Positions 56,101 through 64,000 of a stretch of 64,000 nt of DNA are shown piece by piece. The translations under genes were made by a program, and so were the position numbers. Each line of letters opens with the position of its first letter. Position 1 is the stretch's first letter. Source of the stretch: Ulva prolifera (taxonomy: Eukaryota; Chlorophyta; Ulvophyceae; Ulvales; Ulvaceae); the NCBI GenBank assembly GCA_023078555.1, contig CM041203.1:3949981-4013980 (forward strand). Reading direction: 5' to 3'. The notes below the pieces were generated by a model. The model ran no database searches. It was given only the letters and a program-made list of their open reading frames with translations, and had not been told where the DNA came from.

Positions 56101-59100
56101 AGAGCGTGTCTGATGCAGCCGCAACTGCGGCAGCTGCCGCTTGAGCATCGGGTCCGCCGCTCGGCCTCTCTACCAGCTCCTCTGAGGGGGCCTCTGCGAT
56201 TGCCGCGGTCACCGCCCAGCCGCGCATGCTGCGGTCTGCGCACCCAGCAAGCACCCAAACCTGCGGAAGCCCAGCAGAGGGCAGCATGCTGGTGGCCCCT
56301 GTAGCTACGCCAGCTTCTGCCTCCGGCGACGAGCTCTCTACGGCGCCAGCAGATGCCACGCACAGCTGCAGCGGCGACGCCGATCCGCCGGCGCCTTTCA
56401 GCGCTCTGCAGTATGTCGCCACGACGCGCCTGTCACATGGCCCTCCAGTCGCGTCAGCATGCGTAGCGCACACTACATCAGACTCCGGCAAGGTGATGCG
56501 CCAGCGATGCACCTGGTCGGAATGCGCGCATGCAAATAGCAGCAGCTTCCTCCCACCTGACTCGTTTGGTGGCGCCCTGGCCTGCGCTTCGGTGGTGACA
56601 GAACTCGCCTCCTGGGTGTCGGCTGCCCCAGCATAGGGGAGCAGGCCAGCCCTGCTGCAAGTACCGCCACCGCTTGCAGTTGCATGCTCTACGGCCTGGA
56701 GGCGCTGATCGGCGCTGAGAGGGCAGTCCACGAACACAAGCGCGGTCACGCTCCTCTTGACATCACTCATGGTGCAGATCACCCTCAGCGCAGCCCCTGC
56801 GCCACCCTGATCCCGCGAGAACACAGCTAGGCACACTGCGCCACTGCGAGCGGCGACAGCTACGCAGCTCGGAGCGCCGCAGCCATGTTGTGAAGCCATT
56901 GGGTCTGCGCCCGTCACGGCAATGGCTGTAACGGAGGCACCATGCATTTGCAGCACCTGCAGGAGCTGCGGGTCGGGGGCACGGAGGGACGTGTTAACGG
57001 AGTGTTCCCCGGGTGGGGGCAACAGGATGGTGGCGACCTGGCCTTGCTGAGTGCCGACAAATATGGTGTCCTCGGCGGCGCAGGCGCACGTGGCGCCGTG
57101 CAGCGCTGGGCCGCCGGCAGACGCCAGCAGGGTGAGCAGGTCCTGCGGGGTGGCCATGCTGCCGAGCTTGCTGACACCCTGCAGCAAGCGAGCCTGTCGC
57201 ATTACCATGGATTATTGCTCGGATGTTGCACCTTTGCCTGTATTTGGTTCATGGTGGAGCATCCCCTTGTGTTCTTGGAGGGGCCTGACACAGGCAAATG
57301 AAGACGGATGCTCTGCCGACGGTTGTGTCACATACATGTAATGGCAATGTCAAGTATCAGGATGTAGGCTGCGATGGAGCATGACGGGAACGTCACATGG
57401 ACATCACATGCCACGTGCAGTGCTACCAAAGACAAGTGTGAAGCATAGCACCTGACGAAAGGTGTGAAGGATCCTGAGGTATCATTGGCCAAGCTACAGC
57501 ACAGTTCGTTGATGCTGGAGACAACGCTCAGCAGGGTTCTGCAGCACAGCGGTGAGAGGCAGGGCACACCGCCTGGGAGCGCAGCATGGAGTCGACCTCA
57601 GTCACGGGGGGCAGGCCCCTCCACAGGATGAGGCGGCTGTCCTCCCCGACCGTCAGCAACTCCAGGAATTGTTGCAACGGAGTCCCTGGTTCGGCGACTG
57701 CCGCTTCTCTGCCGTCCAATCCTCCGTCCGGTGCTCCACCTTCGGCCCCTGCGGCGGTGAGTCACACATGAGTGTTCATTGCTGCGCATACATGCAGCAT
57801 GTGCCCTATCAAGCACTGTGCATCAGCACGATTGCATTGAAACCCGGCAGCCTGGCCTGCCAGGTTCCATTCTGCGGCAGCAAAACGCATGCGGTGATCT
57901 CCGCACCCGCACCGTCTGCGCTGGCAGGGCCGTCCAGTTGGCTCTGCGGTGAGATTGGTGCGGCGCCAGAAACTCTGATGAGGCACTGGCTCACCGCAGC
58001 AGCATGCTTGGACGCGAAGGTTGCAAACTTTGCCTTGGTGGCTGACAGGGAGGCGCAGAGTAGCCCGACGCTGCCATCGCGGCACCCGCCCGCAAGCAGG
58101 CCCCCATGGCACTCCATTGCTGTCACATCTGCCGGGAAACCCTGATGGAAAAGGCTGGACGTCTTGGACGTGAGCCGCAACACCAGCTCCGCAGGGGGTT
58201 CAGAAGGAGCGGGGCCGTTGGGCAGAGCGCATGCTGCGCCTCGCGGCGCGCTATGCTTAAAACATCTCACGGTCTTGTCAGCGGTGGCCACATACAGCGA
58301 GCCCTGAACACCCCAGCCACGTCACGAGGCTTGTTGAAGCCCTAGTGGCCATGCCGCAAGCCCTAGTGGGCATGCCGCTTCACAAGCACTCCATGGCATG
58401 TCATGACCAGGCAGAGTATTTAGCACCTACCGGTCTTTCGAAGACAATGGATGAACGGGTTCGCAGCCCTGACTCCGGGCTCCCATGGTGAACCATCTTG
58501 GAGTCCGCTTTGCACCTCACTGCGTGATGTTCAGCACTGGGTTTGCAGCAGGCCATCCACAGTGCAGAAACAAGCGTGTGCAACGACCACACGTTATTGG
58601 GAACGCTTTGATCAGCGCATTGCACCGACAGTGTAACAGTGCAGGGCTGCGCCACATTTCGCGAGGAGATCCAGGATCATCTCTGGTGTTTTGGTGCACA
58701 GAGATGGCCCAGATGGCCAGGAAACAGGTGGGCAAAAGCGGCAAGCAGAACAAGAAGGACACGGAACAAGTGAGCAGAGAAGCAGCGGATGGGGGACGCA
58801 CAGGCACGGAGCACATGGCTGAGATCTGCGAGCCGGTGCCATGCCATGTCACATCCGGCCGCAGCCGTGCAGCCAAAGGCTGCTGGTCCAGCTGCAGCAA
58901 CCATGACACAATCTTGCGATCGTATGACGTCGTCAACACACGCCACTGCGCGCCTCCGCCTGCCTCCTCCGCCAGTGCGTGAATCGTGAACAGCATCCGC
59001 ACGTGCACGTCCGGCATCTGCACCTTGACCTGCTGAGCTGTTGCAGCGGCAGCCGGACCCGGAGGCTGTTGTGGAAGCTGCCGCCAGGCTCCGGCGGGTT

Positions 59101-61317
59101 CAGGGGACGCCCCTGCAGATGCAGCGCTGCTCGCAGGCGATGCCACACGGGGCCGCCAGGAGCCATCAGATGACGACGGTGGCTGTCTCACAGGGCTCGG
59201 CGGAGGCGGTCGCAGCCGGGGCCCACAAGGAGGGGCCTGCCCGACATATGTGGCAACCGCACAAGCTGAAAGGCGGCACACATCGACCGAAACCCGCCAC
59301 ATTGTAATGCCGCCCGTCTGTAACCCTGCAAGCAGCCACGCAACACACGGCTGTGCGGTGCCACTGCAGCTGGGTTCACCATTTTGGGCATTCGTCATCG
59401 CCTCGGGCACCGCCTCGGAGCTGTCTGCATCTGCTACGGTCTGAGCTGTGGAGCTGTCTGCATCTGCTACGGTCTGAGCTGTGGCCGCATAACTGGATTG
59501 TGCAGCTACAGGCGGCTTGGGCAGCCAGCACACAGGTGTCCACTGCACCTGAGCTGCGGCGGCGGGTGGCCCGCGCGGCACCTGCAGCGACATGAGCCAG
59601 CACGGCCGCGGCAGAGGCCTTGGCTGCGCTGTGGTGCTGACCGAAGCAGCATCAGACGCCTCAGCGGAGCCGGACTGGTCCTCTTTGGCTTCAGCCATAT
59701 CTACTGATACCGCGGGATCTTGTCGTCCGGTGCCAGGTGTAGCGGATGGGCTCGCGTGCTCGTCACGCGTGTGCGGCTGCGGCGGCCATGCAAACAGCTC
59801 GATTCTAGCCGCTCTGGTGGAGGCAGCAAGCAGAGTGACGGCGAAGGTTGAGGGGCTGTGGGCATCTGTGGTGGCAGCAGAGCGGGTAGCCACGGTGATC
59901 AGTGTCACGTCTTCGATACCCAGCTGGGGAGCGGCCTTCTTGGCGTTGGGCTCTGCAGAGCTGCATGCTGTCGCACAGGTTCACCCGATCGCTGCGCTCT
60001 TCTGCAGTTGCTTGTGTGCCCACTGGCATGCGACTAGTGCAGACCACTATGTACGCAGGCTGATCGCAGCATCGCGGGACAGCATTCGAGCCAGACGCCG
60101 AAAGGAGGAGGTCTGGCCGGGTGAAGCATGACTGTGTCTACAAGCGCCGTGATCGAGCAGTGACGAAAGCACACGTGCCTGCTGCAAGCTGCCTTTCTCC
60201 AGTACTGGAGCCGGTGCAGGTACTTTTGCCCCCATAATGTCAGGTGTGGTCTTGGAGACAACAGATACTGTGTCAACGCCGATGGCACTGTCGGCAAATT
60301 CGCATAGATGGCGGGGTCGGGCTGAGGAGCACCTTTGGAGGAGCGGGATGCGTTCTGAGGCCGCGGCTGTGGTGCTGGCGCCGCTGGCAAATGCCACAGC
60401 TGTTTACAGCTTGTGGAGTCTACTGCAGCGACAGAACCGTCCTCGCAGCCGACAAGGACTGCAGCCGCGTGGCTGAGGGGCTTGCAAATTGCTGCAGGAG
60501 ATGACAGGGCATGATCATGCACTACTGTGCCACCTGCATGGTTAATATGCATGTCACCATCCCTGCCGCATGGAGACGCTGGACAGTATATGATATGAGC
60601 AGGACTTTGTCTCTCCATGCGGAACCAAGTACCTGGCCACCTAAATAGTGGCGCTGCAGCTGAACGTGCCTGATTGCGGCCGAAACGTCTCAGCAGTGGC
60701 CTTGCATGGTTGGTCGGTGTGCAGCGTGCCACAGCGTAGTGGCGGGTGCTCACGCACTGCACAGAGCTTCAAGGCACGCCACTGGCTGTGCAAAGGCACT
60801 ACAGCGGCTGATAAGTCACTGCATAGTCACTGTTGATGACGCAAGTGTCTTGCGATGTGCACACCTCTGGCCCAATCCCACACAACGCAAGATCCAGAGG
60901 TAAGCGCCACGATGACCTTGTTCGGATTGTGCGGACAGGCGACGAGTGCTGTGACCTCGCCTGGCAACTTCTGCTTCCGCACGACAGCCTTACGGTCAAC
61001 AGACCATGCTATCGCCACCTTGTCCCGGCCGCCAGACAACACCACCTCAACATCTGAGACTTCCACCGCCGCAACCGCTGTGACTTTGTTGCTGTGAGCT
61101 CGCAATACAGCGGAGACTCGTGTACAGGCACGGTCATAAATGACCACATAGTTGTAAGCTGCGCAGGCACTGAAAGTGCGTCCCGTACATGCTACAGCCG
61201 AGCTATACCTGAACACAGCACACACATATCTGCTTACGCTGGTGAAAGGGTCGCCGCGCCGTGTGGGATGGCGGTACAATCAGTGCTGGCGTGCTCGCTC
61301 GTCGGGTCCAGATCCAT
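53120..61317 (-). CDS. GEMIN5: GEMIN5-like WD40/TPR protein
   Basis: GEMIN5 binds snRNAs and mRNAs, delivers snRNA to the SMN complex in animals and affects translation. Proposed start at 61317 (MDLDPTSEHASTD...). Exon 1 is 61317-61238 and exon 2 61208-60865, with WD blades VVLSGGRDKVAIAWS and SCVVWDWARG. Further WD segments are at about 60500-60240 (AAVLVGCEDGSVAAVD), 59900-58930 (WRVLTTSYDRKIVSWLL), 58290-57850 (TADKTVRCF, LAGGCRDGSVGLL) and 57760-57590 (LLTVGEDSRLILWRG). A very long last exon (from about 57170 to 53120) carries more blades (VLAGCADRSMRGWAV) and then the GEMIN5 TPR-like dimerisation module, with LNADFVAMSAAAGPNVWRAV and YQRSGLLLEAIAVAERHL. Large low-complexity Ala/Ser/Pro inserts separate domains. 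Middle exon limits are approximate. Confidence 0.8.
59418..59483. repeat. 33-bp tandem duplication in GEMIN5-like coding exon
   Basis: Two identical 33-bp units (59418-59450, 59451-59483) encode, on the minus strand, a repeated TAQTVADADSS. The length keeps the frame, and the repeat lies in a low-complexity linker between WD blades. Confidence 0.9.
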
Positions 61318-62088
61318 CAGCACTACGCTAGGTAAAGGAGCAGCAGCTGCACCCTACGAGGAGATGATGATGTTAAAATGCATCTCAGCAACACGGAGAC
61401 ATACCAGTTTGTGGATTGTGGGACCAGGATAGATGCGTCCATCGTGCCTTGGAAGCTGAATCGCCTCTCGGCCGGGGTCGCGCTTAGTCCAGGGCCATGC
61501 GGACAGACTGATCAGCTAGTATGCCGTGGAACTGCACCTTACAGTACTGCTTCCGGGCGAGAACACTGTGCCCATCGCTGTAGTGCCGAGACGCAGGACT
61601 GGCGGCAGCGATGCTCGCTGTAGACGCTGGTGTAGCTACGCAGCTTTGTCAGGTGCCCGCAGTCCCACTGTTTGTACACAAGGCCTGAGTGCCGGCCCCC
61701 GGAGCTACGTCGGAGTACATTGTAGTGCCCAAGGACCCACGTAACAGCACTCAATGATACACATGTTGCGCACAGGTCGCTGCAGCTGTGCACAAATGAT
61801 GTGTCACGACAGCACTACTGACAATGCAACGGGCGAGGAAGACAGCACTTATGACAATGCAAGGTGTCTACAGGCATCTCCCGGTCAATTGCTATTGTGA
61901 CCGATCCTGCCGCATTCCGCTTGAAACGGGCGAAGACAGCATTGCCGAAACATGATATAACCTGGACATGCACACGATCATGGCAGGAACTTGACCGTGC
62001 TCGACAATTGCAACGATTTCGTAGATCGTGTAGATCTGCACGTGTACAGCTCGACAGCCTCCTTCCGAAACTGGATATCGCAGCTGTC
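61318..62088. promoter_or_regulatory. Divergent promoter region, GEMIN5-like / plus-strand gene
   Basis: About 770 bp between the GEMIN5-like start codon (minus) and the next plus-strand ATG (62089, or 61864 if the longer frame is used). No gene is resolved inside. It should contain promoters for both directions. Confidence 0.4.
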
Positions 62089-62301
62089 ATGAGTTTTGCG
62101 GGCCTACTGGCGAGTTACACGAGCCAACCGAGCGGGCAGGCGCCGGGAGATGGAGAAGACACGCCCAAGGACACGAAATCCGACGATGTGCGGACTCGGA
62201 TTCCGGGAGGCAAACTGTCCGACGACCGGAAGAGTCTGATACTTGCTCACAAGCTGTTACCTTCCTTGACAATTGAGGCGCGCTTCAATCTCTTACCCTG
62301 A
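62089..62301 (+). CDS. Hypothetical small protein or first exon of the LRR gene
   Basis: An open frame of 70 codons from 62089 (MSFAGLLASYTSQPSGQ...) is acidic and Ser/Gly-rich, then has a helix (SDDRKSLILAHKLLPSLTI) before the stop. A longer in-frame start at 61864 exists but its extra part is less protein-like. It could be an independent small gene or the 5' part of the LRR gene downstream, joined by a splice before the stop. I could not choose. Confidence 0.3.
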   Translation: MSFAGLLASYTSQPSGQAPGDGEDTPKDTKSDDVRTRIPGGKLSDDRKSLILAHKLLPSLTIEARFNLLP

Positions 62302-62890
62302 GAGTATGAAGCGATCTATTGCGGGCATCAGCCCGGGATCTTGCTAGCATCGCCGGCAAGCTGGCGTTGTCGCTGCGCAATGAGCAGGCGCCTGCTGGTC
62401 CGAGCGACGATCCATCACAGGAATCCCGGCCACATATGGAGTATCAGAAATGTCTAGGTCTGCGCCTGTGACCGACAGGGTGCCGATAGCAGGACGGTCA
62501 GGTGACCTCAGGTCTCGGGCTCTTCGGTTTATCTTAGGTTTGTCTTATCTTGCGTGTCCAAGGACAATCGGGCGGCACACGGCCTGCCAATGCCAGTCCA
62601 CCGCCTCAGACAGCTATCAGAGTCTGCGATATCAACCTGCGCATCAATCCACCTGCTGATATCGGTGAGTGCGGCTTTCGATCGGGAGTGTGGTATGTAT
62701 ATCAGCGCTGTGGGAGGCCTCATCACAATGCATCTTGAAGTCACAGTGGTGCACACACCGGTCACACTACACCGGATCAGCAGCTCGTAAACGTAGTTTG
62801 ATGATTTTGCCTGTCGTGCTCCATCTTCTCAATTTGTACAGCTTGTGTCACTCTTCTGGTCTTGTTCACACCAAGACTCCAGCTGTGCAG

Positions 62891-64000
62891 GTCATTTCTC
62901 TGCCAGAAGTGGAATGCCTGCACATCCAGGGCAACCGCTTGGGCACAATTCCGGGTCACCTGAATCGCTTGCCAGCGCTGAGGCTGATCAACATCAGCAT
63001 GAATGGCATCAGCGAGCTCCCAGACGGCATTTCTGAACTCACAAGCCTCGAAGAATTGGACCTGAGTGACAACCAGCTCTGCGACCTCAATCCCATCATT
63101 TCTAGCCTCGGCAAGCTCACATGCTTACATCTCCACTCAAATGGCCTCAAGACCGTGCCAGTGGAGACCAGTGCGTTGAGTCGGCTTGTCAAGCTGTCAC
63201 TGCATACAAACCACCTGGAGCAGCTGCCAGACTTCGAGGGTGGCTGGCCTGAGCTGACCTGGCTCAGCCTGAACAATAACAATCTCAGGTCCATCCCTGA
63301 TTGCTGGTACAGGTGACTCTTTGCTCCGAAGCATCCCTGCTCTCCTAGCTGTCCATATCCTCCAGCTATGGTGTTACATTGATGTGCAGCCTGAATTCAC
63401 GTAACCATGACCTGCTCGCACAGCTGATTTTGCACCACAAGTCGCCAAATTGTTGCAGAAATGCTGATCTGCCTGCCCGCGAGTCTGTGCCGACCCCCTC
63501 TGTCATTGGCATGCAGATGCCCAAAGCTTGTCAGGACAGCTTACCACATCAACCACCTATCGACTGTGCCGGCTACCGTCGGCACCATGCAGTGTGTGGA
63601 GGCCGCCACATGGCACCGCAACGGCCTGACATCTCTGCCACCAGAGATTGGCCTGCTTGTGAACCTGCGCGAGCTGGCGCTGTTCCATAATGCGCTGGAG
63701 ACATTGCCAGACACGATCGGGGCTCTGGTGCAGTTGACCGAACTGTGGCTCTTTGACAATAAGCTGCACTCGGTACCCAGCACTCTTGGCCACTTGGCAG
63801 CACTGCAGTATGACTCTCTCTCTTGTGCAAATGTCTGCAGAGTGTGTGGCTGCACTGTTGCTGTCGATTCTGCGGACTCTAGGTTGCACATGCTGCTGTT
63901 GTTGAGCCTGAGCGCAGGTGTACGCTGTTCCTGGTTCCATGGCTTGCGAGTTGATAGTGTTCGGGTGACCCCACCCTGATCTGCTGGCGTGACGCGCTGG
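62891..64000 (+). CDS. Leucine-rich repeat protein (partial, continues beyond window)
   Basis: At least two exons: 62891-63312 (after GTGCAG acceptor, ending before AG/GTGACT) and one from 63593 (after ATGCAG) to past 63800. They carry successive LRRs of the plant/SHOC2-like short type, for example LRLINISMNGISELPDGI, LEELDLSDNQLCDLNPII, LTCLHLHSNGLKTVP, LVKLSLHTNHLEQLP, LTWLSLNNNNLRSIP, LRELALFHNALETLPDTI and LTELWLFDNKLHSVPSTL. Exons join in phase 2. No signal peptide or transmembrane segment is seen in this part. Such proteins are intracellular scaffolds (plant intracellular Ras-group LRRs are the nearest type), and the partner is unknown. The 5' end is unresolved and the 3' end lies outside the window. 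Confidence 0.8.

Overview
This window is nuclear DNA from a eukaryote, most likely a green alga (Chlorophyta; a trebouxiophyte-like alga is my guess, not proven). Coding exons are short and GC-rich, introns are many and small, and the genes are typically eukaryotic: Mediator, class I histone deacetylase, LSM7, GEMIN5, RAD51B, RAD54B and RPA3. A plastid-type cystathionine gamma-synthase and a cytochrome b5-fused front-end fatty acid desaturase, both with transit-peptide-like N-termini, point to a photosynthetic host. I saw no bacterial-style operons.

Region 1 (1-8.04 kb) is transposon territory. A nearly intact single-ORF non-LTR retrotransposon (zinc fingers, reverse transcriptase, CCHC knuckle, restriction-like endonuclease) runs forward. 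Two apparently identical 866-bp tandem units follow, each ending in a GC hairpin and a (TA)n tract. A second, 5'-truncated and broken copy of the same retrotransposon then lies in the opposite orientation, so the two elements face tail to tail.

Region 2 (8.5-19 kb) holds DDX56/DBP9 (six exons), an intronless cystathionine gamma-synthase, an unrecognised four-exon gene, RPA3, a tiny unknown gene and LSM7. Several of these have exons too short to appear as ORFs and were rebuilt from splice sites. At 19.57-20.28 kb is a decayed endonuclease end of the same retrotransposon family, interrupted by a run of 33 G.

Region 3 (21.5-39.1 kb) contains the desaturase (minus strand), a MED30-like gene, a long MED13-like gene, and several multi-exon genes I cannot name. 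The largest unresolved stretch is 31-34.5 kb.

Region 4 (39.6-64 kb) is dense: a class I histone deacetylase (nine exons) converging on RAD51B (five exons), a NUDT14-type Nudix hydrolase, RAD54B (twelve exons), a 57-residue single-span membrane protein, a very long GEMIN5-like gene on the minus strand, and a leucine-rich-repeat gene running off the right edge.

Three genes act in homologous recombination or its ssDNA platform (RPA3, RAD51B, RAD54B), two encode probable Mediator subunits that sit side by side, and two act in RNP or snRNP biology (LSM7, GEMIN5). They are ordinary separate nuclear genes. Their proximity is recorded as an observation, not as a proven cluster.
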